This document shows, one piece after another, positions 28,163 to 36,989 of a DNA stretch of 40,437 bases (its first letter is position 1; every line of letters starts with the position of its first letter). A program made the position numbers and the translations under genes. Under the pieces are notes generated by a model, which saw only the letters and a list, made by a program, of their open reading frames with translations, was not told the origin of the DNA and made no database searches. The stretch is from Leptospira sp. (GTDB lineage: Bacteria > Spirochaetota > Leptospiria > Leptospirales > Leptospiraceae): positions 1 through 40,437 of the forward strand of contig JAFIGA010000292.1 of assembly GCA_020831715.1 (NCBI GenBank). The letters are read 5' to 3'.

Positions 28163-30148
28163 ATGTCAATTACCGTAAAGCTAGCCGAAACCGAAGAAGA
28201 AAAAATGGCAATTTACCTTCTTAGGTATGATATTTATATCAACGAACTAGAGAGAAATCAAGAGCATGCAGATAATAAAAGAAAAATTATTCAAGAACCA
28301 TGGGATAAGACAGCATATTTACTTTATGCTGTCAATGCTGATGAAATCATAGGCACAGTTCGTCTCAATCTAAAAAAAGACGGTCCCCTAGAGTATGAAG
28401 AACTTTATGATATGGATAAATTTTCTCCATATTTTCCTGACAAAATTTCCATGACCACCAAACTTTTGGTAAAAGAAAAATATCGCAATTCTATTGCTGC
28501 GAGTTCATTGGTGATGACCGCATACGAAATGTACAGAAAATGGGGCTTGGTTTTCAATTTTATTGATACAAGACCTCACTTGGTTCGACTCTATCAACAA
28601 TTAGGATTTCGATTTTATAAAGAAAATATTAACCATCCTGAATTTGGCAATGCTATACCGATGGTTCTCATATTAAATGATATAGAATACTTAAAGCAGG
28701 TAAGATCACCATTTCAGATGATCGCTAAAAAATATTCCAACACAGGCGATGGTTCATTATTCTTTAAAAATCATTTCTCGGATTATTACTCCGTTAAACC
28801 ACTTTTTACAATGGATCAAGAAACTCTATGGGAAAACTTTAGGACAGATCTTCACAAAGATCCTTTTGAAGTATTGAGTTTTCTGACTGGATTTAAACCG
28901 GATCAAGCAAGGAAGCTTCTTTCTCAATTAGATCTATTGAATTATGATCCGGGAGATATCGTGTTTTGTCAAAATGATGAAAGCGAGGGTATGTATTGTA
29001 TTTTGGAAGGTCAAGTTCAAGTTATAACACAACAAGACGGGAAGGAAATGACCTTGGCAATACTCAACCAAGGTGAAATTTTTGGAGAGTTGGGCTTCAT
29101 ATCCAAAATAAAACGTACAGCGACTTTAAAGGTAAGAACTAAAGCTAAGCTTCTAATACTGAATCAAAAAGAATTTTTTAAACTAGAATCAAATTCGCCT
29201 GATTTAGCGTTGCGTTTATTAACCAATCTATTCAGTATTCTGGTATCAAGATTCAATGAAAAACACCAAGCTTTAATGGAAGCAAGGCATTTGTTTGATA
29301 CAATATTATCCACAACTGTCGTAACGGAGAGTGAAAATATGTCTGAAGAGAAATCAAAGGGTTCCTATGTAGTGGATGAATTTGCAGACACCCAGGGGGA
29401 ATTGGATCGACTCAGATTTCAAGCTAAAACCGGCTTTGGATTAGAGAAAAAAATGTTTGATCACCTTGGTATTTCATCAGACAAAGAAATCATAGATGTG
29501 GGTTGTGGTCCGGCATTTTTTGCCAATGAAGTCTATAATGCCTATAAACCTAAGAAGCTTCATGGTTTGGAAATTGCTGAAAATCTTATAGAAATAGCAA
29601 ACCGAGAAAATTCTCATGTTTCTGCAATGTCATTTACCCAAGGGTCAGTTTATCAATGTCCTTTTGAAGATAATAGTTTCGATCTAGCTTACTCTAGATT
29701 TGTTTTTCAGCATTTGGATCAGCCACAGAAAGGTGTAAACGAGTTGAAACGGATCATTCGTCCCGGTGGTAAAGTGATCATTGAAGACATTGATGATGGA
29801 TTATTATTTTTGGAGCCAACACCACCGAGTTTCGAGAAAGTGCAATCAACTTCAGAGAAAATACAAAAAGATTTGGGTGGAGATAGACTTGTTGGGAGAA
29901 AGCTTTTTTCAATGATGCAAAATGCGGGTTTTTCGAAAGTTAGTATACAATATCTACCGGTAAATTCAAGTAAGATTGGAATGGAATCATTTATATTCGC
30001 GGCATTTGGATTTAAATTCGATCACTTAAAAAGATCAGGTGCCGGAGACGAAGAAGTAGCAAAAGCAAAGGAAGAATTTTTTGCTCTTGCTAAAGATCCC
30101 AATGCGTTTGGATCTTTAATGTTAGTTTTTACAGTAGGAACGGTATAA
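28163..30148 (+). CDS. Triple fusion: GNAT/N-acyl-synthase-like, cyclic-nucleotide-binding and SAM methyltransferase domains
   Basis: 661 residues in three modules. Residues 1-190 resemble the GNAT-fold FeeM/LuxI-type N-acyl synthases: LLRYDIYINELERN, GTVRLNL, then a Lys/Arg-rich KLLVKEKYRNSIAAS segment and YQQLGFRFY. Residues 250-350 are a cyclic-nucleotide-binding domain with the phosphate-cassette pieces GEIFGELG (304-311) and KRTATL, keeping the ligand-contact Arg318. Residues 435-560 are a class I methyltransferase with DVGCGPA (445-451) and a FDLAYSRFVFQHL motif. A plausible reading is synthesis and methylation of a small acylated molecule under cAMP or cGMP control. The substrate cannot be told. 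It leads an operon: a channel gene starts 6 bases after its stop. Confidence 0.8.
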   Translation: MSITVKLAETEEEKMAIYLLRYDIYINELERNQEHADNKRKIIQEPWDKTAYLLYAVNADEIIGTVRLNLKKDGPLEYEELYDMDKFSPYFPDKISMTTKLLVKEKYRNSIAASSLVMTAYEMYRKWGLVFNFIDTRPHLVRLYQQLGFRFYKENINHPEFGNAIPMVLILNDIEYLKQVRSPFQMIAKKYSNTGDGSLFFKNHFSDYYSVKPLFTMDQETLWENFRTDLHKDPFEVLSFLTGFKPDQARKLLSQLDLLNYDPGDIVFCQNDESEGMYCILEGQVQVITQQDGKEMTLAILNQGEIFGELGFISKIKRTATLKVRTKAKLLILNQKEFFKLESNSPDLALRLLTNLFSILVSRFNEKHQALMEARHLFDTILSTTVVTESENMSEEKSKGSYVVDEFADTQGELDRLRFQAKTGFGLEKKMFDHLGISSDKEIIDVGCGPAFFANEVYNAYKPKKLHGLEIAENLIEIANRENSHVSAMSFTQGSVYQCPFEDNSFDLAYSRFVFQHLDQPQKGVNELKRIIRPGGKVIIEDIDDGLLFLEPTPPSFEKVQSTSEKIQKDLGGDRLVGRKLFSMMQNAGFSKVSIQYLPVNSSKIGMESFIFAAFGFKFDHLKRSGAGDEEVAKAKEEFFALAKDPNAFGSLMLVFTVGTV

Positions 30149-30154
30149 AATAAA

Positions 30155-30949
30155 ATGAGAAGTTTTTTTCTAAGAGAGAAGAATATACTCATCCTAATTA
30201 TTCTCAATACAATTACCATAACGATTCAGGCTTTTCCCGGATTGCCTTTTGTATTGATGCAAGGATTGGATATTCTTGATACAACAATAACAATAGCCTT
30301 TATATTGGAATTTTTTGCAAAATGGAGTGCTATCGGACTAAAAGAATATTTCCGATCTTGGTGGAATCGAATGGACTTTACTTTGGTAGTCTTATCCCTT
30401 CCTTCCATTGCCCTTCTCTTTGTTGATAAAGATTTGATTGATTTGGATTTCTTATTGGTTCTCAGAATTTCCAGAGTCTTCAAATTCTTCCGCTTTTTAA
30501 AGTTCATTCCCGGCGTAGAGCATATGATTTTAGGAATTGGAAGAGCTTTAAAATCTTCAGTGCTTGTTCTATTGGGATTCTTTGTTTTTCTATTTATTTC
30601 TTCTTTAATATCGACTCAGCTTTTCCGCGGCATGTCACCTGAATTCTTTGGTGATCCGGTAAGATCATTTTATTCAATATTTAAAATTTTCACGATTGAA
30701 GGATGGTATGAAATTCCGGATCAAGTCGCAGAGAACTCCACAGATGGTATAGCATTTTTTATAAAATTCTATTTCTCTTTTCTTCTTGTGTCCGGAGGCA
30801 TCATTGGGTTATCGATTGTGAATTCTATATTTGTTGATGCTATGGTTTCAGACAATAATGATGTCCTCGAAGAAAAGGTGGACAATTTGAACAAAGAAAT
30901 TCAAGAGTTAAAAAGCATGCTTGAAAAAGCTAAAAATGAAAAAGGATAA
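30155..30949 (+). CDS. Single-domain voltage-gated cation channel (BacNav/Cav-like)
   Basis: 264 residues with six membrane helices, as in NaChBac. The S4 voltage sensor has basic residues at strict three-residue spacing: Arg104, Arg107, Lys110, Arg113 and Lys116. The pore loop reads TIEGW at 180-184, where bacterial sodium channels read LESW; Glu182 is the selectivity acid. Gly183 replaces the usual Ser, as in CavMr and in the first repeat of animal Cav channels (TMEGW). The tail (about 238-262) is a coiled coil of the type that tetramerises BacNav channels. It should form an inner-membrane tetramer; calcium selectivity is inferred. It lies between the triple-fusion gene and glpF, with gaps of 6 and 3 bases. 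Confidence 0.88.
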   Translation: MRSFFLREKNILILIILNTITITIQAFPGLPFVLMQGLDILDTTITIAFILEFFAKWSAIGLKEYFRSWWNRMDFTLVVLSLPSIALLFVDKDLIDLDFLLVLRISRVFKFFRFLKFIPGVEHMILGIGRALKSSVLVLLGFFVFLFISSLISTQLFRGMSPEFFGDPVRSFYSIFKIFTIEGWYEIPDQVAENSTDGIAFFIKFYFSFLLVSGGIIGLSIVNSIFVDAMVSDNNDVLEEKVDNLNKEIQELKSMLEKAKNEKG

Positions 30950-30952
30950 TTT

Positions 30953-31699
30953 ATGGATGCAGTAAGTTTTAAAATGATGTTGGGAGAATTCCTAGGGACA
31001 GCTGTTCTAATTTATTTTGGAAATGGAGTCGTAGCGGGTGCACTTCTGAAAAAATCTAAATCCAATAATGCCGGTTGGATTTCAATTACAGCAGGTTGGG
31101 CATTTGGTGTTTTGTTTGGGATTTTCACTGCAAAAAGTTTCGGCTCCCCCGATGCACATATCAATCCGGCTGTGACCTTGGCTTTTGGTATCATGAATAA
31201 CGATCTATCCAAGCTAATTCCTTTCTTCTTTTCCCAAGTGGGTGGAGCCATGCTGGGTTCAGGATTGGTATATTTGCATTATCTTCCCCATTGGAAAGAA
31301 GAAATTGACCCAATTGCCATTCTATCCATTCATTCGACAGAGCCTGCAATTGATCATAAATTATCCAACTTCATCAGTGAATCATTCGGAACGTTTATTC
31401 TCATACTTGGGATTTATACAATTTTTCATCCTGGATCATTGGGAACTTCCTCAGATCCGGGCAACGTACTAAGTGCACATTTTGGAGCTCTGCTTGTATC
31501 ATTTCTGGTATGGGCAATTGGTCTTTCTATGGGAGGAACCACCGGTTATGCGATCAACCCTGCACGAGACCTTGGTCCTCGCATTATGCATAGCATACTT
31601 CCCATTCCGGGAAAGGGATCTTCCCGATGGGAGTATTCTTGGATTCCAATTGTTGCTCCCTTCGTGGGAGCTGCAGTTGCCGGGCTTGTTTTGATGTGA
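30953..31699 (+). CDS. glpF: Aquaglyceroporin, GlpF-type MIP channel
   Basis: 248 residues with six helices and both half-helix NPA motifs: HINPAVTLA in the first half and YAINPARDLGPRI in the second. The Asp after the second NPAR and the GGTTGYAINPARDLGPR context are typical of glycerol facilitators rather than water-only aquaporins. It passes glycerol and other small neutral solutes across the inner membrane. No glpK or glpD is adjacent; it is instead the third gene of an operon with a channel and a cyclic-nucleotide-linked enzyme, which hints at an osmotic or solute-response role. It converges on ftsZ with a gap of 21 bases. Confidence 0.9.
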   Translation: MDAVSFKMMLGEFLGTAVLIYFGNGVVAGALLKKSKSNNAGWISITAGWAFGVLFGIFTAKSFGSPDAHINPAVTLAFGIMNNDLSKLIPFFFSQVGGAMLGSGLVYLHYLPHWKEEIDPIAILSIHSTEPAIDHKLSNFISESFGTFILILGIYTIFHPGSLGTSSDPGNVLSAHFGALLVSFLVWAIGLSMGGTTGYAINPARDLGPRIMHSILPIPGKGSSRWEYSWIPIVAPFVGAAVAGLVLM

Positions 31700-31720
31700 G
31701 CGGCAATATGTGAGCGACGC

Positions 31721-32995
31721 CTATCTACCTCTTCGAATGAAGGCAGGAATCTCCAAGTCTTCTTCCCATCCCACATTTCTGGTATTTGATGATCTAATAC
31801 TTCGAGAAGGCTGGGAAGATTCTCTTCTCGAAGGATCTTCCGGATTATGAGAACCGTTAGGTTGTGCAATATTTGGTTGCAACTTAGGAAGTGACTCTTC
31901 CTCAAATATATCTCCATCTTGTCTCCATTCTTCCATTCCCACTGCTTTTTTCACAGGTTGTGGCGCTTGAACTCGATTCACAGATGGGCTCTGAACTGTT
32001 TTAGATGACATAACATTTGGCTTATTAGCCGAATTTGCACCTTGATTGAAACCGGTAGCAATAACTGTTACACGAATGGTTTCCATGATTTCGGGATCTT
32101 CATTCAAACCAATGATAATATTCGCATTGGCATCCACTTGAGATGTAATAATTTGGGACACCTCGTTCCAATCATGAATTGTAAGATCGGATCCACCGGT
32201 TACATTGACCAATAAAGAATTGGCTCCTGTAATAGAAGTATCTTCCAATAAAGCATTATTAATAGCTTGTTCTACGGCTGTGGCAACTCGGCTTTCTCCG
32301 GTTCCCTCTCCCACACCCAATACAGCATCGCCTGTGTCTTTCATGATCGCTTTTACATCAGCGAAATCCACATTTATGATGCCGGGATTATTGATGATGT
32401 CGGATATACCACGAACACCATTTAATAAAATATCATCTATAACTCGAAAAGCTTGGTCTATGGGAGTGGCACGGTCGACAACATGGAAGATGGAGTCATT
32501 TTTTATTGTAATCAGTGTATCCACATTTTTGCGGAGTTCTTCCACGCCATGCATTGCATTTTCCATTCTCCTTCTTCCTTCGAAAGAAAATGGTAAAGTA
32601 ACAACACCTACAACCAAACATTTCATCTCTTTGGCTATACTTGCCACAACAGGAGCTGCACCTGTTCCGGTTCCACCACCCATTCCGGCAGTCACGAACA
32701 CCATGTCAGCTCCCTTTAGGATAGCCATAATACGATCTTTGTCTTCTTGTGCAGCTTTTTGTCCTAATTCAGGATCACCACCGGCGCCCATACCTCGTGT
32801 TACTTTGGAGCCAAGTTGCAATCGACTTTCGACTGATGATTTCATTAGAACTTGCTCATCGGTATTCATAACAATAAAATCTACACCCTTCAATTTAGAA
32901 TGAACCATTCGTGTTACAGCATTCATTCCTCCACCACCAACACCTAATACCTTAATAATGGCAGGACTTGTTTTTTCATCTTCTAAGTACAACAT
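31721..32995 (-). CDS. ftsZ: Cell division protein FtsZ
   Basis: Tubulin-like GTPase that forms the division ring. The GTP-binding signature GGGTGTG is at 106-112, with NTDEQVL and GGGGMNAV upstream. A poorly conserved linker of about 90 residues ends in the C-terminal peptide [13 protein letters not shown] (412-424), which binds FtsA and other anchors. Its 424 residues are in the normal range. A strong GGAGAG ribosome site lies 4 bases before the ATG, 17 bases after ftsA. Confidence 0.98.
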   Translation of the reverse strand: MLYLEDEKTSPAIIKVLGVGGGGMNAVTRMVHSKLKGVDFIVMNTDEQVLMKSSVESRLQLGSKVTRGMGAGGDPELGQKAAQEDKDRIMAILKGADMVFVTAGMGGGTGTGAAPVVASIAKEMKCLVVGVVTLPFSFEGRRRMENAMHGVEELRKNVDTLITIKNDSIFHVVDRATPIDQAFRVIDDILLNGVRGISDIINNPGIINVDFADVKAIMKDTGDAVLGVGEGTGESRVATAVEQAINNALLEDTSITGANSLLVNVTGGSDLTIHDWNEVSQIITSQVDANANIIIGLNEDPEIMETIRVTVIATGFNQGANSANKPNVMSSKTVQSPSVNRVQAPQPVKKAVGMEEWRQDGDIFEEESLPKLQPNIAQPNGSHNPEDPSRRESSQPSRSIRSSNTRNVGWEEDLEIPAFIRRGR

Positions 32996-33012
32996 GATTC
33001 TCTCCGTATCTT

Positions 33013-34245
33013 TTATAAATTATCTTGCATCCAACGACGAACCTTGGTAGTCCATCCTTCACGATCCATTCCGGATCTTCCAATTCTTTCTTGCATGGAA
33101 TGTATTTTTCCAACGTATTTAATTAAACCAACAGCTGTTGCATATTCTGGACTCGCAACCTTATCGGCGAGTCCTGTAAGAGCGGCAGGTTTCGCCCTTG
33201 CTGTAGAAAGACCAAGCACATCTTCAGCTAACACATCCATACCATTCAAAAGACTTCCCCCACCTGTCAATATAATCCCTCCGGACATTTGAGATTTTAG
33301 ACCTGATTTGGTTAAATCCATATCAATCATTTCCAATATTTCTCTGGCTCGGGGCTCAATGATATCCACCAATTCTTGGTGAAATATGCTTCTGGCATTT
33401 CTTCCGCTGATAGGAGGTAGATCAATTTTTGATGTGGGATCAATCTGTTCGGGGTTTAGATTGCCGTATTTTTTCTTCAAAACTTCGGCAACTTCCAATG
33501 TTGTCTTTAAGCCTATTGAAATATCTGATGTAATATGAGAACTGCCTAGAGGTACAGTTGATGTGAAGGCAATTCCACCTTCAATATAAACTACAATATC
33601 ACATACACCTGCACCGATATCGATGACAGCCGTTCCCAAGTCTTTTTCTCCCTGGGTCAGAACAGCTTCGCTACTGGCAAGACAAGATAAAACTCTATCC
33701 ATCGCATAGAGATTGGAACTTTCAAGAGATCTATCGATATTGTGCAAGACAGTGCTTCCGGCAGTAACAATGTGAACTTCCGATTCTAGCCTTACGCCCG
33801 TCATACCAACTGGATCTCTGATATTGGATTGATCATCTACTCTAAATTCGCGAGCAAGTACATGTAAGATTTCCATATCCGCCGGGACATGAACATTTTG
33901 TGCAGCTTCAATCACTCGAACAATATCGGCTTCCGAGATAACTCTATTTTTATTGGTTACGGCGATGATTCCCTTTTCGTTCATGGATCGAATGGATTTA
34001 CCGGACACATTAACAACGACGGACTCGACTTCTTGTCCTGCCATAAGCTCCGCATCGCTCACAGCTTCTATGATAGATTTAGAAGTAGTCTCAATATTTA
34101 TGATGGCACCATTTTTTATTCCGGCTGAAGGATAGACTCCCATTCCGACTATTTCCAATTCATAATCTCCGACAATTCTACCAATTACAACCTTGGTAAG
34201 AGATGATCCCAAATCGAGAGATGCTATAGTTTGAAATTCTTCCAT
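33013..34245 (-). CDS. ftsA: Cell division protein FtsA
   Basis: Actin-family ATPase of 410 residues that links FtsZ to the membrane. The phosphate-1 motif [16 protein letters not shown] is at 8-23, and phosphate-2 is [11 protein letters not shown]. The adenosine motif is [14 protein letters not shown]. The last residues ([14 protein letters not shown]) form the amphipathic membrane-targeting helix expected of FtsA. The ftsQ stop and ftsA start overlap as TGATG, which suggests translational coupling, and ftsZ follows. Confidence 0.97.
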   Translation of the reverse strand: MEEFQTIASLDLGSSLTKVVIGRIVGDYELEIVGMGVYPSAGIKNGAIINIETTSKSIIEAVSDAELMAGQEVESVVVNVSGKSIRSMNEKGIIAVTNKNRVISEADIVRVIEAAQNVHVPADMEILHVLAREFRVDDQSNIRDPVGMTGVRLESEVHIVTAGSTVLHNIDRSLESSNLYAMDRVLSCLASSEAVLTQGEKDLGTAVIDIGAGVCDIVVYIEGGIAFTSTVPLGSSHITSDISIGLKTTLEVAEVLKKKYGNLNPEQIDPTSKIDLPPISGRNARSIFHQELVDIIEPRAREILEMIDMDLTKSGLKSQMSGGIILTGGGSLLNGMDVLAEDVLGLSTARAKPAALTGLADKVASPEYATAVGLIKYVGKIHSMQERIGRSGMDREGWTTKVRRWMQDNL

Positions 34246-34952
34246 CAGTAGTAAAAACCGTCGTCCCCTCTAAGATCCAAAAACTCTGCCTTTTTATTCT
34301 CGGCTTCCATGAAGGCAAGAGCTGCATATAATTTTCTTCCTTGTTTGGAAGAAATGAAAGAACCCATATTTACTTTCAATCGGTGTGGATGATGCATATA
34401 CATAAAAATATCACCATCTTTTCTTGATTCTATCTCTGACAAACGACTCCAAAGATCGGGAAAATCTTCCCTAAAACCGGATGCTTGCTTCCATAGTGAA
34501 AAGAAATTGGCACCCTCAAGTTTATCCTTTTGAATACGAAAGTCTCCTGTTAGTATAGGGAGCCATTTTGATCGAAGGTCATTTTTTGAAATCAATTGAA
34601 AGCCTTCTCCTAGCTCATAAATATCATTTTCTATTTGCACAACACCCAATACAGGAACTTCCTTTAGGTGGATCTCCAATATTGCTCGGTTCTTGCGAAC
34701 CTTTACAGATTCATACCTAGAGTGCGTTTCCAAGACAGTCTTCCATCTACTCCAAACTTCTTCGGTCAAATTCGCCAACGGCAAACCTGAATCCCAACCC
34801 ACTATTGAAAAAACATCTGCCCGCTCGGTAATTTCAATACCGTAAACTTTAATTTCAGCAATCGAATTTTCTCTTTCAAATAGAATTAAATCACAACTCA
34901 GAAGAGGACAAAATGCCAAAATGAAATGGGAAATTACAATAAACTTTCGCAC
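34245..34952 (-). CDS. ftsQ: FtsQ/DivIB-like division protein with POTRA domain
   Basis: 235 residues. After a hydrophobic N-terminus comes a POTRA-like segment (about 32-100: [20 protein letters not shown]) and a beta region typical of FtsQ ([11 protein letters not shown]). It ends in [12 protein letters not shown], close to the usual FtsQ terminus, so position before ftsA and ftsZ and domain layout agree. It would link the early and late divisome in the periplasm. The N-terminus also fits a lipoprotein signal, with LLSC at 17-20 followed by Asp21. The start is a GTG with no usable ribosome site; upstream the frame is open for only ten or so codons with no better start. Confidence 0.82.
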   Translation of the reverse strand: MRKFIVISHFILAFCPLLSCDLILFERENSIAEIKVYGIEITERADVFSIVGWDSGLPLANLTEEVWSRWKTVLETHSRYESVKVRKNRAILEIHLKEVPVLGVVQIENDIYELGEGFQLISKNDLRSKWLPILTGDFRIQKDKLEGANFFSLWKQASGFREDFPDLWSRLSEIESRKDGDIFMYMHHPHRLKVNMGSFISSKQGRKLYAALAFMEAENKKAEFLDLRGDDGFYY

Positions 34953-34962
34953 CCTAAATATT

Positions 34963-34992
34963 CTTTTATCAAGTCTGCTGGAAATTCGTCAA
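34963..34992 (-). promoter_or_regulatory. Candidate promoter of ftsQAZ
   Basis: TTGACG (34992-34987), an 18-base spacer and TAAAAG (34968-34963) on the minus strand. Transcription would begin only a few bases before, or at, the ftsQ GTG, making the message nearly leaderless and explaining the missing ribosome site. Confidence 0.35.
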
Positions 34993-35095
34993 TAGAATTA
35001 TGTCTCATTATGAATTAATTGGCAAAAAATGAAAAAAAAACGGAATTAAAGCAAAAAAAGTTTTAATTGACCAAGCTTTCTAGCCTTAAAATCGT

Positions 35096-36028
35096 GTGGA
35101 TATGGGAAAAATATTATACTTAACGACATCTCTGACCATTTTGTTATTTATTCTTGGTTGCAAAGACAAGGATAGTATTCAGGAGCAATCCATTCCTAAA
35201 GATGAATTGGCTTCCATTGTTTATATGGTAATCGGTGATGTTACTGTTACAGATGAGACAGGAAAAAAAGTTACAATACAACCCAAATTAACTCGCTTAT
35301 ATTCAAATCATACAATACAAACTTTTGACAACTCATCGATGGATATATTATTATACGATGGAACTATTGTAAGAATTTACAAAAAAACTACATTGGAAAT
35401 ATCCAATGTGTTGGATACTCAACTCGCACAATCCAATTCTAAAATCAAAATGGCTAGTGGTAAAATTTTTGTTAAAACCAATAAGCTTACTAAAAATCGA
35501 AGAATCGATGTTCAGACTTCCAATAGTGTTGCCGGGGTTCGAGGAACCGAATTTCAGGTCATCGATGGAGACAACGAAAGTAAAATTTTAGTTGGGGAAG
35601 GCTCCGTGGAAGGAAGCAATATCTCAGGAACCTCCAGTTATGTGATTGAACCGGGTCAAAAGATGGAAGTTAGAGAAGACGAAGCAGAACTTATGGATAT
35701 GTCAGAAGAAGAAAAGGATGATTTTCAAAAAGAAAGCCAAAGTGTTGCGAGCATAGTTGAAGATGGAAGAAAAGAAATCCAAGGTATTTTGGATCAATTC
35801 CAAGAAGAAAAAGGAAAGATCCTGGAAACTATAGAGATTCAAAAGCAACAAAACAAAGAACTCATTGAAGAACAAAAGAGTAAAAACCAAGAATTGATCC
35901 GAGAGTCCAAAGAAAGAACCAAATCAGCGAAGAAGGAAGTCGAGGAAAAATCCAAATCAGAATTAGATAAGATCAAGTCCGGTTCTCAGAGTGAGATGGA
36001 TCGAATCAAGTCAGGTAGCAATAATTAA
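35096..36028 (+). CDS. FecR-domain lipoprotein with coiled-coil tail
   Basis: 310 residues. A signal peptide ends in the lipobox FILGC (Cys22). A FecR domain (about 45-200) has the typical ASGKIFVKT strand and SVAGVRGTEFQV. The tail (about 205-310) is a highly charged coiled coil ending in two near-identical 11-residue units, SELDKIKSGSQ and SEMDRIKSGSN. FecR-domain lipoproteins are common in Leptospira, for instance the LipL45 group. No sigma/anti-sigma pair is adjacent, so a structural or peptidoglycan-facing role is as likely as signalling. The GTG at 35096 and the ATG at 35102 are both possible starts; neither has a clear ribosome site. The patatin-like gene begins on the very next base after its stop. 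Confidence 0.85.
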   Translation: MDMGKILYLTTSLTILLFILGCKDKDSIQEQSIPKDELASIVYMVIGDVTVTDETGKKVTIQPKLTRLYSNHTIQTFDNSSMDILLYDGTIVRIYKKTTLEISNVLDTQLAQSNSKIKMASGKIFVKTNKLTKNRRIDVQTSNSVAGVRGTEFQVIDGDNESKILVGEGSVEGSNISGTSSYVIEPGQKMEVREDEAELMDMSEEEKDDFQKESQSVASIVEDGRKEIQGILDQFQEEKGKILETIEIQKQQNKELIEEQKSKNQELIRESKERTKSAKKEVEEKSKSELDKIKSGSQSEMDRIKSGSNN

Positions 36029-36955
36029 ATGATAGAGCATACACTGCCCAGAGCAAAGTCACCGCTTTCCAAAGTGCTCATTGTAGAAGGGGGAGGAATG
36101 AAAGGCTCCTTCTCCGGAGGAGTTCTTTCCGTAATGGCGAAGCATTTTCCTGTTTGGAATTATGAATTGGTAGTAGCCGTATCATCTGGGTCTTGTTCGG
36201 CGACTTATTATGCTACCGCATTAAGAGAAACAGATGAGCATATAAAAAACATCTTAGAAATATGGCGAAATGAGTTGGATGGAAGAAAACTCATCAATCG
36301 ACTTAAGTTTTTTCTAGGCAAACCAATGCTAGATCAGAATTATCTGATAGATTACTTGATGAAAGAAAAATATCCCTTCCCTCTTAAAAATCTATCATTG
36401 CCCAAGCTCCCTCCTTTTCACGTAGTTGTTAGTAATATCAAGAAATTAAAGCCGGAATACATTCGAGCGACTGAGAACAATATTTTCTCCCTTTTAAGAG
36501 CGGCAACTTCTCTTCCGATAGCAACAAGAGGTCGCCATAATATGGATGATGGGCTTTATACCGATGGTGCCGTATTGGATCCGCTTCCCATTCGCGCAAC
36601 ACTGGAAGCCGGGTATAAAGATATAACAGTTATTCTCAACAACCCACTTCCACAAGAAACCAAAACCTACCATCCGATCCTCTCTCGAATCTCATTTCCT
36701 TTTTATGGGAAACTAGCAAATATATTAACAAGAGAAAATTATTACAAATACACCCAAGCCAAAGAACTCATTGTACATCCACCATCCGGTGTGAAGATTC
36801 AATCCATTTCTCCTTCCTTTCCCGTAATTGGTCTTGTGAATACAAAAAAAGGGAATCTGTACCGCGCAATCAATCATGGAATTGAAAAAGGAATGCATGC
36901 ATTCCATAAAACCAAAAGAGAAATGAAAGATATTTTCTCGGTTTTATCCTTGTAA
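36029..36955 (+). CDS. Patatin-like phospholipase (RssA/YjjU type)
   Basis: 308 residues. The oxyanion-hole motif EGGGMKGSFSGG is at 20-31. The nucleophile elbow AVSSG has Ser52; its first position is Ala instead of the usual Gly of GxSxG. The catalytic Asp is Asp179, in YTDGAVLDPLPI. No signal peptide is seen, so it is probably cytoplasmic or on the inner face of the membrane, hydrolysing acyl chains of phospholipids. The ATG directly follows the stop of the FecR gene, with AGG in that gene's last codons as ribosome site. Confidence 0.88.
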   Translation: MIEHTLPRAKSPLSKVLIVEGGGMKGSFSGGVLSVMAKHFPVWNYELVVAVSSGSCSATYYATALRETDEHIKNILEIWRNELDGRKLINRLKFFLGKPMLDQNYLIDYLMKEKYPFPLKNLSLPKLPPFHVVVSNIKKLKPEYIRATENNIFSLLRAATSLPIATRGRHNMDDGLYTDGAVLDPLPIRATLEAGYKDITVILNNPLPQETKTYHPILSRISFPFYGKLANILTRENYYKYTQAKELIVHPPSGVKIQSISPSFPVIGLVNTKKGNLYRAINHGIEKGMHAFHKTKREMKDIFSVLSL

Positions 36956-36989
36956 TTCAACCTAGACAGAGAAAACTGGAAAGGAATTT

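Noticed and set aside
31695..31716. Direct repeat TGTGAGCG at the glpF end
   Set aside because: Two copies of 8 bases, 14 bases apart, one partly inside glpF; no partner elsewhere and no element between them.
32205..32903. 232-codon plus-strand frame opposite ftsZ
   Set aside because: Long antisense frame caused by ftsZ codon use; Ser/Pro/Thr-rich translation with no recognisable domain.
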